A stretch of DNA of 64,000 bases from Rosenbergiella collisarenosi (GCF_018494085.1 NZ_JABBFP010000002.1:496001-560000), one strand, 5' to 3'. Shown: positions 38,384 to 47,466, numbered from the stretch's first letter. Translations and numbers: made by a program. The notes: generated by a model from the sequence alone, not told the origin.

Positions 38384-39376
38384 ATGAACTATATAAAATT
38401 AGGCAATACAGGTTTAGATATATCTAGAATAGGTCTAGGCATGATGAGTTTTGGTAAACCGGGTAGTGAGAACGGATTATTTCCCTGGGCTAAGGATTTC
38501 GAGGAAGCTAAGCCTATTTTTAAACAGGCTATTGAGCTGGGGATTAATTATTTCGATACTGCAAATATTTACCAGTTAGGTACGAGTGAAGAGGTTACTG
38601 GCAAGCTTATCCATCATTTTGGACTTGACCGTGACGATATCGTTGTTGCCACTAAAGTAAAAATGGATATGCGTCCAGGACGACCCAACGGTGGGGGATT
38701 ATCAAGAAAGGCGATCATCAGTGAGATTGATAAGTCCCTTAAGCGTTTGCAGCTTGATTACGTCGATCTCTATACCATTCATCGTTTAGACCCCTTGACG
38801 CCGATGGAGGAGATCATGGAGGCCCTCCACGATGTGGTGAAAAGCGGAAAGGTACGATATCTGGGTGCATCGAGTATGTTTGCCTGGCAATTTGAGCGTA
38901 TGCAGAACCTTGCGGACAGGGAGGGATGGACAAAATTCGTTGCGATGCAAAACCACTATAATTTAATTTACCGTGAAGAAGAGCGAGAAATGATCCCTCT
39001 TTGTGTGGATCGTCAAGTCGCAATTACGCCTTGGAGCCCACTTGCTGGGGGTCGTTTGGCTCATCCTTGGAATACAATCACTGATCGTGTACGCTGCGAT
39101 GAGGTGTCCAAATGGGTATGGGACAGTACGAATGACCTTGATCAGGTCGTAATTAATAATGTTGAGGCAATGGCAGCTGAGCGAGGGATTTCCATGGCGC
39201 AACTTTCACTTGCTTGGATGTTGAGTAAACCTGGTATCACTGCCCCTATTATCGGGACAACGGCAGAACACCACATTGTTGAGGCGGTCGCCGCGTTAGC
39301 GATTACGCTTACCGAAGAAGAGATCACCCTGCTTGAAGCCCCCTACGTTACCCACCCAGTGCTCGGCATGATGTAA
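38384..39376 (+). CDS. Aldo/keto reductase
   Basis: The 330-residue NADPH-dependent oxidoreductase of the AKR superfamily (YajO-like) shows the tetrad Asp-Tyr-Lys-His in INYFDTANIYQLGTSE (Asp, Tyr), VVATKV (Lys) and DYVDLYTIHRLD (His). It also has YLGASSMFAWQF and a cofactor-binding end PIIGTTAEHHIVEAV. Its start is preceded by GGAGAATTGA. The physiological substrate is unknown. It lies downstream of the broken MFS gene and divergent LysR gene. Confidence 0.9.
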   Translation: MNYIKLGNTGLDISRIGLGMMSFGKPGSENGLFPWAKDFEEAKPIFKQAIELGINYFDTANIYQLGTSEEVTGKLIHHFGLDRDDIVVATKVKMDMRPGRPNGGGLSRKAIISEIDKSLKRLQLDYVDLYTIHRLDPLTPMEEIMEALHDVVKSGKVRYLGASSMFAWQFERMQNLADREGWTKFVAMQNHYNLIYREEEREMIPLCVDRQVAITPWSPLAGGRLAHPWNTITDRVRCDEVSKWVWDSTNDLDQVVINNVEAMAAERGISMAQLSLAWMLSKPGITAPIIGTTAEHHIVEAVAALAITLTEEEITLLEAPYVTHPVLGMM

Positions 39377-39424
39377 GTCATGGGAAAAGACTCAGGCCAT
39401 AAATCTGGCCTAAGTCTTAAGAGA

Positions 39425-40312
39425 CTATCGTTTAGCTTGATGTTCAACGCTAACCGAATCGTCTTTCTGCCTATCCATACGGATTTGCGCGTGGCTGAGT
39501 AGAGCGAAAATAAAAGTCCCGCCGCAAATATTGCCTAAGAGAGTTGGCACAGCAAAGGGCCAGATAAACTCCTGCCATGGCAGTGCACCTGTAAATACGA
39601 GATAGAGGATCTCGATAGTACCGACGACGATATGGGTGGTATCGGCCACAGCAATCAACCAGGTCATAAAGAGGATAACGAAAAATTTTGCATTACCTGC
39701 GGAGGGTAACATCCACACCATGGTGGCAACGATCCAGCCTGAAACAATAGCTTTTGCAAACATCTGAATAGGGCTATTTTCCATCACCTTCATACCGATA
39801 TCGTGGAAAGCTTGCGTAATGGCAGGGTCGAAAATCGGCATATAGCCAAATGTCCACGCCGCAATGGCTGTACCAATCAAGTTACCGAGTAATACGACGA
39901 CCCATAGCCTTAATAGCAGTAGCAGGTTATTTATCGTCGGTTTTTGCATCACTGATAGAACGGGTGTGATGGTGTTCTCTGTAAAAAGCTGTTGGTGTGC
40001 CATGATCACGATCACGAAGCCAAAAGTGTAGCCAATACTCTCAATTAACAAACTTCCTGAGAAGTGTCCGAGTTCTGCGTGAAAGATACCCTTTGCCAGT
40101 AATGATGCGCTCATGGAGAGGCCAGCGGCTATCGCCGACCAAAGTAATGCCCAGACATCTCGCTCCAGCTCTTTTTCTCCTTCATGGCGGATGAGTTCGT
40201 GAGTGGCCATCGCCTGCGACGGAAGATTCTCCTCATCAAGCTCAATCTCACCGCCTTGTTGTTTTTCTTCACTATCCACATCTTGAGGTGGGTTACCGCT
40301 GTGCTTAGTCAT
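39425..40312 (-). CDS. yfdC: FNT-family inner-membrane protein YfdC
   Basis: The 295-residue protein matches E. coli YfdC: charged N terminus (GGEIELDEENLPSQAMATHELIRHEGEKELERD) then FNT channel helices with ALLWSAIAAGLSMSASLLAKG, GFVIVIMAHQQLFTENT, LLGNLIGTAIAAW, MTWLIAVADTTHIVVG, PTLLGNICGGTFIFALLSHAQIR. FNT proteins carry small anions such as formate or nitrite; the YfdC substrate is not established. It is convergent with the aldo-keto reductase. Confidence 0.95.
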   Translation of the reverse strand: MTKHSGNPPQDVDSEEKQQGGEIELDEENLPSQAMATHELIRHEGEKELERDVWALLWSAIAAGLSMSASLLAKGIFHAELGHFSGSLLIESIGYTFGFVIVIMAHQQLFTENTITPVLSVMQKPTINNLLLLLRLWVVVLLGNLIGTAIAAWTFGYMPIFDPAITQAFHDIGMKVMENSPIQMFAKAIVSGWIVATMVWMLPSAGNAKFFVILFMTWLIAVADTTHIVVGTIEILYLVFTGALPWQEFIWPFAVPTLLGNICGGTFIFALLSHAQIRMDRQKDDSVSVEHQAKR

Positions 40313-40577
40313 CCTTAATACCCTGAAAATAGTGTGTTATTTAAAGGTAGCAGCTATTTGTCAAGATGCTTGATTGGAGACAAAAAGAAACGTCTTTCTT
40401 TAAGGAAGGTAAGAGTAGTATTAATGTATCTAAACGAGGACGAAAAGAGTGAACAATTTCGCCGAGGCGACCTACTGAAAATAAAAGGGATTGACTAAGC
40501 GCTGATAGTCTAAGTGTTGAATAGCAGTGATAGGGTTTGAATTTGCACGCACAACGACAAATACTTTTTTAAATCAA

Positions 40578-40751
40578 CTACTTTTCAGGGGTGGTTAGTC
40601 TAATCAACGCATCGCTGACGATGATAGCCGCGAGCGCCTGCAGGCGATCTTCAGATTGTTCGTCATAGATTCGATAGGAATAAAGTTCGATAATCTGCAC
40701 GTCGACGATATCTATCTCGAAAAAAGAGCTTACTAATGCATTTTTTATCAT
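40578..40751 (-). CDS. Small hypothetical protein (57 aa)
   Basis: From an ATG at 40751, behind an AAAGGGGA ribosome site, the frame encodes MIKNALVSSFFEIDIVDVQI... ending LIRLTTPEK and stops at TAG (40578-40580). It is acidic, has no signal or membrane segment, and is predicted mostly helical. I do not recognise the family; size and composition recall small Rcs/biofilm connector proteins, but no motif confirms this. The ribosome site and clean frame support a real gene. Confidence 0.55.
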   Translation of the reverse strand: MIKNALVSSFFEIDIVDVQIIELYSYRIYDEQSEDRLQALAAIIVSDALIRLTTPEK

Positions 40752-40937
40752 TAACTATCCCCTTTAATTCCATTAACATCGTTGCTACCTCACACTAACT
40801 TACGCGAGTATCGAGTTATAGCCAACTTATTGTGAGAGCCGATAAATTAAAAGTATAGATTACCCTAGGTAAATTAAATGAGAAGTTAACCTCTCGCTAC
40901 TCTCTTCTCGATTAATCAAAAGTAAGTGAATTAAAGA

Positions 40938-41049
40938 TTGACCTATCGCAATAATAAGCTAGTTTTAAAGAGTGACGTCGCAGAATAGCCCAGTCTACTT
41001 CAACCCTCCCGTCACCCCATGACCACCTCGCCTCTGCGAGGTTTTTTTT
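40938..41049 (+). ncRNA. Candidate small RNA with C-rich seed and terminator
   Basis: A -35 TTGACC (40938-40943), 16-bp spacer and TAGTTT (40960-40965) are followed by about 80 nt ending in CCTCGC-ctct-GCGAGG and nine T (about 41028-41050). The middle holds CAACCCTCCCGTCACCCC, which is complementary to Shine-Dalgarno-type GGGAGG sequences, and ACCACCTC, as in CyaR. No open frame with a ribosome site was seen. The weak -10 is the main doubt. Confidence 0.42.
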
Positions 41050-41091
41050 TGCACTGGGTTTAGGGATCAGCTCATCCCTCAGGTTCAAGAT

Positions 41092-41114
41092 AAAAAAAAC
41101 CCGCACTAGGCGGG
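41092..41114 (-). terminator. Minus-strand intrinsic terminator
   Basis: CCCGC-ctagt-GCGGG followed by eight T on the minus strand. The 170 bp upstream hold no visible gene, so it may end a small RNA or act as a second terminator for yoaK. Confidence 0.65.
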
Positions 41115-41289
41115 AAATAGGAACATAACAGGATTTTGAATCACATACTGACAGCCTACGGGGAGTAGCTGCTCTTCTCCAGATGGAAAGAGTATGTCTT
41201 CAGAAACTAAGCTTAGTCGCGTCTGACTAATGAGTGTGATGATTAGTGCTATAACTAAACGCCTATTACAACGACTCTTTATTTTTAGA

Positions 41290-41316
41290 TAAAAAAAACC
41301 CGCCAGGTGGCGGGTA
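41290..41316 (-). terminator. Minus-strand intrinsic terminator downstream of the yoaK-like gene
   Basis: ACCCGCC-acct-GGCGGGT followed by eight T on the minus strand, about 95 bp after the yoaK-like stop. Confidence 0.75.
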
Positions 41317-41411
41317 AAAATTTATTGCAGTTTTCAGGATGTAACAGCATTGAGGTGCTATAACTAATCAGACCGGCGATTAGAAAGTTAGTTCACCTAT
41401 TTTCAAAAAAA

Positions 41412-41510
41412 TTATGAGCCGGGTAGGTAAGCACCACTGGCAATAAACCAAATGAGTAATGTTACTCCAGCAATAATAATGGCAACAGGAAACAGATAGC
41501 CTAATTTCAT
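41412..41510 (-). CDS. yoaK: YoaK-like membrane microprotein (32 aa)
   Basis: An ATG at 41510, about 8 bp after AAGGAATT, encodes MKLGYLFPVAIIIAGVTLLI... ending GAYLPGS. E. coli YoaK is also 32 aa: MRIGIIFPVVIFITAVVFLA... ending GGYAAPGA. The spacing of the FPV, WF and P-G residues is the same. It is a single-helix inner-membrane protein of unknown function. It is too short for routine gene calling and is easily missed. Confidence 0.82.
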   Translation of the reverse strand: MKLGYLFPVAIIIAGVTLLIWFIASGAYLPGS

Positions 41511-41604
41511 CGTTAGCAATTCCTTAGTGAACACAATGGCCATTATCCCAAGTTATTGCGCATAGACAATCCCTTAAGACAGTAATCGCCAAACACACGG
41601 CAAC

Positions 41605-43368
41605 TTAATATCCGCGGGCTGAGCCAGCAGGCCGCCTTACATCATTGGCGCCATAGAGATAGCCTGGTCTGACATTACCCGAAACAGCGCTATCATTACC
41701 TGAGCTGGGTGCGCCGACACCGACTGCACCCGGTAAGCCGACCATGATGAGTTCAGCGGCGCCCCAAGGGGTCTGTTCGACCATGTGGTAACCCATCTTC
41801 GCCAAGATAGGCAAGGTGTCAGCGGACAAGCCATTTTTTTCGTAATAGACTTCATCTGGATACCACTGGTGATGTATTCGCGGGGCATCGACGGCTTCTT
41901 GTGGCTTCATGCCGAAATCGATGATGTTTATCGCTGTCTCGAGAGTGATAGTAATAATACGTGATCCCCCCGGTGAACCTAAGACTAAGAAAATTTTGCC
42001 TTCTTTCGTTACAAGCGTAGGACTCATGGAAGAAAGCGGACGTTTGCCGGGGGCAATACTATTTGCAGAACCTTGAACTAGCCCATAGAGATTTTTTTCA
42101 CCGATCTTCGTAGTGAAGTCATCCATCTCATCATTCATTAGCACGCCAGTTCCTGGTGCCATCACGACGGCCCCGAAACGGCCATTTACAGTGTAGGTCG
42201 TTGAGACTGCGTTACCATAGTGATCGACGATAGAGTAGTGCGTGGTTTCTGGTTTTTCTCCATTACTGACCAAAGGTTTAATTTCGGCGGAGGGGGTCGC
42301 TTTATCCGCGTGAATCTTCGCTCGCAGTGAGGCGGCATAACTTTTATCCATCAGTTTAGCCACTGGATTCTGGACGAATGCAGGGTCGCCAAGATAGGTG
42401 TTTCTATCCGCGTAGCTAAAACGTAAGGCTTCAGTCAGGGTATGGATCGCCGCTGCTGAGTTAAAGCCCATAGCTTTGAGGTCATAGCCTTCTAAGATGT
42501 TTAAAGTCTCGCACAGCGTTACGCCGCCAGAGCTAGGTGGCGGGGCAGAGACGAAGGTATATCCACGATAAGTACAGGTTAGAGGGGCTAACTCAGTAGC
42601 ACGGTAATGAGCGAAATCTTGCGCGGTAATGATACCGCCGCCCGCTGCAGAAGCCCGCTCGACCGCTTGAGGAAATTGGCCGCGATAGAAGGCATCGGGA
42701 CCTTGTTGCGCGATACGAGAGAGAGTCCGCGCGAGATCGGTTTGTCGTAAGCGGTCACCGGGTTGTAAGGGATTTCCATCTGGACGAAGAAAGATTTTCG
42801 CTACGCCAGGATCATCTTTGAAGTGTGCAACGGTGGTATCAAGAATATCGGTATCGGCTCGGGTCAGGATAAACCCTTGTTGCGCGAGCTTGATGGCCGG
42901 GGCCATTACGGCTTGGCGGCTTAATTTACCGTATTGGCGCCGTGCGAGTTCCATGCCCATCACCGTACCCGGCACGCCTGTTGCTTTCCAGCCATAGAGG
43001 CTGCTGCCTTTCACTAGTACGCCGTGGGCATCTTGATACATGGCGGCTGAGGCGGCGGCGGGGGCCATCTCGCGAAAGTTGATAAAGGTATCTTTGCCGT
43101 TCGCCAAATGAATAGTCATAAACCCACCCCCGCCAATATTTCCGCAGCATGGATTGACGACCGCTTGCGCATAACCCACGGCGACGGCAGCATCGATGGC
43201 ATTTCCTCCTTGTTTAAGGATCGAGACGCCGACTTGGGTCGCGAGATCCTGGGAGGTGACGACCATTCCGTTTTTAGCCTCTACAGCAGGAGCTGAAGCG
43301 GCATAAACTAAAGGCGCGGGGAGTACGCTTAATAATGCGAGTGTAGGGAGGGCATATTTCCGTAGCAT
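41605..43368 (-). CDS. ggt: Gamma-glutamyltranspeptidase Ggt
   Basis: The 587-residue periplasmic enzyme has a signal peptide (about 1-23, ending VYAAS). It is an Ntn hydrolase precursor that splits itself before the catalytic Thr in KPETTHYSIVDHYGNAVSTTYTVN (about residue 390). Large-subunit motifs include GGNAIDAAVAVGYAQAVVNPCCGNIGGGGFM; small-subunit motifs include LMNDEMDDF and GSPGGSRIITITLETAINIIDF. It degrades glutathione and other gamma-glutamyl compounds. Length matches E. coli Ggt (580). It is divergent from leuE. Confidence 0.96.
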   Translation of the reverse strand: MLRKYALPTLALLSVLPAPLVYAASAPAVEAKNGMVVTSQDLATQVGVSILKQGGNAIDAAVAVGYAQAVVNPCCGNIGGGGFMTIHLANGKDTFINFREMAPAAASAAMYQDAHGVLVKGSSLYGWKATGVPGTVMGMELARRQYGKLSRQAVMAPAIKLAQQGFILTRADTDILDTTVAHFKDDPGVAKIFLRPDGNPLQPGDRLRQTDLARTLSRIAQQGPDAFYRGQFPQAVERASAAGGGIITAQDFAHYRATELAPLTCTYRGYTFVSAPPPSSGGVTLCETLNILEGYDLKAMGFNSAAAIHTLTEALRFSYADRNTYLGDPAFVQNPVAKLMDKSYAASLRAKIHADKATPSAEIKPLVSNGEKPETTHYSIVDHYGNAVSTTYTVNGRFGAVVMAPGTGVLMNDEMDDFTTKIGEKNLYGLVQGSANSIAPGKRPLSSMSPTLVTKEGKIFLVLGSPGGSRIITITLETAINIIDFGMKPQEAVDAPRIHHQWYPDEVYYEKNGLSADTLPILAKMGYHMVEQTPWGAAELIMVGLPGAVGVGAPSSGNDSAVSGNVRPGYLYGANDVRRPAGSARGY

Positions 43369-43583
43369 AAAACCTTACCGGTTGAGTTATTTCCTTCTAC
43401 CATAACGCGCTTGAAGAAAAACTCCAGCAATTCAATGATATATCATAAGTAAAAATAATATTTGTGATAGCACACAAAATATCCGCCCTCACGCTGGAGT
43501 TGTGGACGCGCAATCTCTATCATAGGCACCTTATTGATCCGCTAGTTTTTAACGCGCTGAGAGTGTATTGAGCGAGGTTTATC

Positions 43584-44222
43584 GTGTTTGCAGAGTATGG
43601 TGTGCTAAATTTTTGGACTTATGTCGCAGGAGCTATCTTTTTAGTCCTGATCCCTGGACCCAACACGCTCTTTGTCCTAAAGAATAGTGTGGGTGGCGGG
43701 GTAAAAACCGGTTATCAGGCGGCTTGTGCGGTGTTTATTGGTGATGCTGTGTTAATGTTCCTCGCCTATGCCGGCGTGGCGACCTTAATTAACACCACCC
43801 CTGTGCTGTTTAACGTAGTACGCTACCTTGGGGCGGGCTATCTATTGTGGCTAGGGATAAGAATGCTCTATACCACTTTCAGTCATCGTGAGCAGGCGAT
43901 TGTGGCGCCGCGTAAAAAAGACCGCGGGGCGGTTTTTAAGCGCGCACTAGTCTTAAGCTTGACGAATCCAAAAGCAATCCTGTTTTACGTGTCTTTTTTC
44001 GTACAGTTTATCGATATTAACAGTGCGCATCCTGGGGTGGCCTTCTTCATCCTAGCGGCAGTCCTCGAAGTCGCGAGTTTCTGCTATTTAAGCATGCTAA
44101 TCTTCGGCGGCGCTTCACTGACTCGAGTTATTGGCACGCGTCAGCGTCTTGCGAAAGTAGGGAATTCAATGATTGGATTACTGTTCCTAGGTTTCGCCGC
44201 ACGTCTGGCGACACTGCAATAG
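43584..44222 (+). CDS. leuE: Leucine efflux protein LeuE (RhtB/LysE family)
   Basis: The 212-residue, six-helix exporter matches E. coli Leu[101 protein letters not shown]. It uses a GTG start at 43584 after GAGCGAGG. It exports leucine and related amino acids. A hairpin terminator follows. Confidence 0.95.
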   Translation: MFAEYGVLNFWTYVAGAIFLVLIPGPNTLFVLKNSVGGGVKTGYQAACAVFIGDAVLMFLAYAGVATLINTTPVLFNVVRYLGAGYLLWLGIRMLYTTFSHREQAIVAPRKKDRGAVFKRALVLSLTNPKAILFYVSFFVQFIDINSAHPGVAFFILAAVLEVASFCYLSMLIFGGASLTRVIGTRQRLAKVGNSMIGLLFLGFAARLATLQ

Positions 44223-44227
44223 TCATA

Positions 44228-44253
44228 AAAAAAGCTCACACAGTGAGCTTTTA
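44228..44253. terminator. Bidirectional terminator between leuE and the DUF6388 gene
   Basis: AAAGCTCAC-aca-GTGAGCTTTT forms a stem with a seven-base T-run on the minus strand and a short one on the plus strand, between two convergent genes. Confidence 0.78.
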
Positions 44254-44255
44254 GA

Positions 44256-44579
44256 CTAGAGATGGTTTTTCTCGCAGAATTCTTCCCAGGTCATCCCTAG
44301 CGCTTCGGCGTGGCTGCGCAGGTAAGTCTCGATTGCTTGCGCCGCGACCGAATTGTCCGTTTCGACCAACTGAATAGAGAAAATGATACCATCGAGTTGT
44401 TTCTGACGAATAAAGGCGGCATAGATGCGCTCTGCGTGAAGGTTACGCAGCTGATCGACGGTCATCCCGTTATCGCGCGCGTCTTTTTCGGTCACTTCAT
44501 CTAACGCAACTTGGAAATCAGGGTGTGCAGCGAAAAAAATATCGCGGGCTTCGGCATAGTACTGTTCTGGGGTTTTCAT
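44256..44579 (-). CDS. DUF6388-like small protein
   Basis: The 107 residues (MKTPEQYYAEARDIFFAAHPDFQVALDEVTEKDARDNGMTVDQLRNL... AEALGMTWEEFCEKNHL) form a soluble helical protein. The ending GMTWEEFCE is typical of the small enterobacterial DUF6388 proteins as I remember them. The frame is open to 44663, but the Met at 44579 fits the usual length. The function is unknown. Confidence 0.7.
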   Translation of the reverse strand: MKTPEQYYAEARDIFFAAHPDFQVALDEVTEKDARDNGMTVDQLRNLHAERIYAAFIRQKQLDGIIFSIQLVETDNSVAAQAIETYLRSHAEALGMTWEEFCEKNHL

Positions 44580-44717
44580 GAGTGCTCTAATTTTGTAAAA
44601 ATCTGGTCCAAGTGTACCTGTTTCAGTCAAAGATGTCAGCGGAAGGCACTCACCAGCTTGCATTATGCTATGAAAACATTATACCTTAGCGCCAGAAAAA
44701 ATCTGTAGGGATGCCAT

Positions 44718-45158
44718 ATGAAAACTCGATTACTGCTATCACTTTTCGTGCTTGCCGGGTGTAGTCCAATTACTAATTATCAAACGCTTGTCAAAACGCC
44801 GGCCCCGCAATCATTGGAAGGTGTGTGGCGCACCGCTGGCCCACAATCGGGTTTAGTTAGCAAGGACGCGGTCGGTTATTTAATTATCGACCACGCAGGT
44901 AATACGCTGGATTGCCGTCAGTGGCAAAGAGTGATCGCGAAGCCTGGAAAATTAAGTCGTATTGACGATCAATGGGTCAATGTTAACCATCAGGTAAGGA
45001 TCATGCCGTTGATTAGGGATAACGAGCAGCTGCACTACGATCGTCTGACCTTAATCAAAGTCTCTTCCGCCAGCGAGGCATGCCAAAAAGCCCTCGCCGA
45101 AGCGAAGGCACAACCTAATGTCGAAACGATTCAAAACATCGAAATCAGCAGCCAATAA
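44718..45158 (+). CDS. yedD: Lipoprotein YedD
   Basis: The 146-residue protein has a lipoprotein signal peptide with lipobox VLAGC (Cys15). The mature part matches E. coli YedD: NYQTLVKTPAPQSLEGVWRTAGPQSGLVSKDAVGYLII, GNTLDCRQWQRVIAKPGKL. The function is unknown. In E. coli yedD also lies beside fliT. Confidence 0.92.
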   Translation: MKTRLLLSLFVLAGCSPITNYQTLVKTPAPQSLEGVWRTAGPQSGLVSKDAVGYLIIDHAGNTLDCRQWQRVIAKPGKLSRIDDQWVNVNHQVRIMPLIRDNEQLHYDRLTLIKVSSASEACQKALAEAKAQPNVETIQNIEISSQ

Positions 45159-45173
45159 TCGAATTGTGTACGT

Positions 45174-45464
45174 TTAGGCTGTCTGATAAGCGTGGCTAAT
45201 TTTATCTTGGACTATTTGGTGGAGCATCGCATCGTTCTCTTTGAGTGATTGCGCAAGCGATGCTTCAACGCCTTCATGTGCGTTCAGTAATTCTGCTATC
45301 GAGCCTCGATCATCGCTATCTTCTAACTGTTTAACAAACGCCGCGTACGACTCCGCTAGGGGGAGTAACGCCGGGATATCCTTCTGCTTTAACGTTTGCT
45401 GCATCCGGTCAAGGAGGTTGAGGCATTGTTGCAGAATCGGTGATAACACTACGTTTTCTTTCAT
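45174..45464 (-). CDS. fliT: Flagellar chaperone FliT
   Basis: The 96-residue helical protein (ILQQCLNLLDRMQQTLKQKDIPALLPLAESYAAFVKQLEDS) chaperones the FliD cap protein and inhibits FlhDC in related bacteria. It overlaps fliS by 4 bp and is the last gene of fliDST. Confidence 0.82.
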   Translation of the reverse strand: MKENVVLSPILQQCLNLLDRMQQTLKQKDIPALLPLAESYAAFVKQLEDSDDRGSIAELLNAHEGVEASLAQSLKENDAMLHQIVQDKISHAYQTA

Positions 45465-45850
45465 TTCTTAACCTGTGAAAGTTGCCATGCTTCCGCAATC
45501 GTCTGTAGTAGCCCACGGCAGTGCTCGATTTTCTCAAGATTATTGTGCAGATTAGCTAATAACAACTGCTGAATAATATAGTGAAAGAGTGAGACCAGCT
45601 GTTTGGCAAGTGGCTCATCGGCGAAAGGCTCCAAGGATTGTATTAATCCCGAATCGATGACGGAGACTGCTTTAGCAATCATCGCCCCCTTTGCCTCGAT
45701 ATCGTTACTCTGCATCGATAGTGAGGCCCGAGCCAGCGCATTCAGTACACCGTCGAAAAGTAGGGTGGTTAATTGCGCTTGGCTCGCACTCAATACCGCG
45801 CTCTCGAGTTCCACTCGGGCATAAACCTTCGCGAGGAGATGTTTATTCAT
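45461..45850 (-). CDS. fliS: Flagellar chaperone FliS
   Basis: The 129-residue protein begins YARVELESAVLSASQAQLTTLLFDGVLNALARASLSMQSNDIEAKGAMIAKAVSVIDSGLIQSL, the FliS signature with the LLFDG motif and the flagellin-binding helices. It prevents early flagellin polymerisation. It lies 9 bp after fliD. Confidence 0.93.
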   Translation of the reverse strand: MNKHLLAKVYARVELESAVLSASQAQLTTLLFDGVLNALARASLSMQSNDIEAKGAMIAKAVSVIDSGLIQSLEPFADEPLAKQLVSLFHYIIQQLLLANLHNNLEKIEHCRGLLQTIAEAWQLSQVKK

Positions 45851-45859
45851 CGGATGACC

Positions 45860-47290
45860 TTAATCGTCAGAGTTTGAAAATTGTGACGTTAAATAGTCCT
45901 TAGTCTGATTCATTTGGGAAAGGACTTTATTCAACTGGGTAAATTGCGTTTTATAACGCGCCATCGTGGCATCAATACGTGATTGTTGTTGGTCATAACG
46001 GACTTCCAACTTATCGTAAGAGTCGTTTAAGGCATTGACCGCTGCGGTCAGCGTCCCCTTGGTTGAATAATTGTCGCTGAGGATCGACGTGAGAGCCTGG
46101 TTGGTCAGCGTACTAAAGCCGGTCGTCTTCCCATCACCCAAAAAGAATTGATAGACCGCTTGCGGTGTTGAGGTTAAGGCTTCGGTGAGTTTATCTTCAT
46201 CAACATTTAAAGTCCCGATGCTACCATCAGCCCCTTTGGTGGTACTTTGTGTGATCCCCAGCTCAGCCATGATGGTCAACGCCCCCGCTTGGGTGGTGTT
46301 TAATACGGAACGGAGCTGATTTTGAATATCCCGTACGGTGCCATTCCCCATCAACGGACCATTACTCGTGGTATCGGTCGATAAGCTACTGCTTCCGGCA
46401 AAGTTAGTGGTGCTGGCAATGACTGACTGAACATTGTTGTAGGCCGTCACCCAGGCTTTGATATTTTTGACTGCATCCGTGGTGTTGTTAGCGATTTCCA
46501 GGCGTTCTTCTGTCGAAGAAACAGAATTCAACGTTAATGTCACGCCATAGGGTGCATCGGTAACCGTGTTGGATGCGCTCTGTACCGCGATACCATTGAC
46601 GTCAAGTAATGCATCTTGGCCTGCCTGCGACTGCTTCATCCCCGTTGTGGAAGAAGACCCATCGTAGCCCACCAATGCTTGTAGCTTGTCGTCGCCCGCG
46701 ACGGAGAGCGTGATGGTATTATTTGCACCGGTATTTTTTGCAGATAGTGATAGATAATATTCACCGTCGTTGGACTTGATACTCGTCGCAACGACATCCG
46801 CGCCACTACGGTTAATCGCGTTAACCAATCCATTCAAGCTGGTATCACTATCTGCCAGCGAAAAGGTGATCGGCTCGCCACTACCTGTAGAGATCGTCAT
46901 TGTTCTGTCTTGGCTACCGCTCGTTCCCAACGGCTGCTGGTTACTGCTTATCTTGTCGGAGAGTAAGCTTTGTGCCATCGCGAGTTGCTTAACCTCAATT
47001 TGATAAGAGCCGACACTCGCGTCACTGCTACTTTTTGCGGTGAACGAGGTGTTGTGGCTGACAATACTTGTGGCATTCAATGATGATACCGAACTCAGTT
47101 TTGTCGTAGCTTGTTGTAAGGACTCTAACGCACTGCGTAGTTGGCCAAAGGCAGATATTTGGCTTTTTACCGTGGTCGCTTGTTGTGTAATAGGCGTTAA
47201 GCTTTGGTTTTCGACCGCCTCAAGTTTGTTGTAGAGCGAGTCGAGATCGTAAGTGCTACTGCCAATATTTAAGTTACTGATCGCCGTCAT
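45860..47290 (-). CDS. fliD: Flagellar filament cap protein FliD
   Basis: The 476-residue protein has FliD_N (ISNLNIGSSTYDLDSLYNKLEAVENQSLTPI, QISAFGQLRSALESLQ) and FliD_C (ALTIMAELGITQSTTKGADGSIGTLNVDEDKLTEALTSTPQAVYQFF, SYDKLEVRYDQQQSRIDATMARYKTQFTQLNKVLSQMNQTKDYLTSQF). It caps the filament. It has a sigma-28 promoter (47324-47350) and is divergent from fliC, as in E. coli. Confidence 0.96.
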   Translation of the reverse strand: MTAISNLNIGSSTYDLDSLYNKLEAVENQSLTPITQQATTVKSQISAFGQLRSALESLQQATTKLSSVSSLNATSIVSHNTSFTAKSSSDASVGSYQIEVKQLAMAQSLLSDKISSNQQPLGTSGSQDRTMTISTGSGEPITFSLADSDTSLNGLVNAINRSGADVVATSIKSNDGEYYLSLSAKNTGANNTITLSVAGDDKLQALVGYDGSSSTTGMKQSQAGQDALLDVNGIAVQSASNTVTDAPYGVTLTLNSVSSTEERLEIANNTTDAVKNIKAWVTAYNNVQSVIASTTNFAGSSSLSTDTTSNGPLMGNGTVRDIQNQLRSVLNTTQAGALTIMAELGITQSTTKGADGSIGTLNVDEDKLTEALTSTPQAVYQFFLGDGKTTGFSTLTNQALTSILSDNYSTKGTLTAAVNALNDSYDKLEVRYDQQQSRIDATMARYKTQFTQLNKVLSQMNQTKDYLTSQFSNSDD

Positions 47291-47323
47291 AATTTCCCTT
47301 ATCTCCTGCAGAGTGTTAGGTCT

Positions 47324-47350
47324 TTATCGGCAGAAAAGAGAAAACAGTTA
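47324..47350 (-). promoter_or_regulatory. Sigma-28 promoter of fliDST
   Basis: On the minus strand, TAAC (47347-47350), exactly 15 bp, then GCCGATAA (47324-47331). The -10 is perfect; the -35 has one mismatch to TAAA. Confidence 0.9.
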
Positions 47351-47378
47351 GACGCAATAAATTAATTGGCTGAGTCGA

Positions 47379-47405
47379 TAAAGTTCATTCACCCCCCGCC
47401 GATAA
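47379..47405 (+). promoter_or_regulatory. Sigma-28 promoter of fliC
   Basis: TAAA (47379-47382), 15 bp, then GCCGATAA (47398-47405): a perfect match to the FliA consensus, 61 bp upstream of the fliC start. Confidence 0.95.
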
Positions 47406-47466
47406 TTCCTTTGACCGCGTACTGAAGGGCAGTACGTACCATTAACTTAGCGCAAAGGAATTGAAT

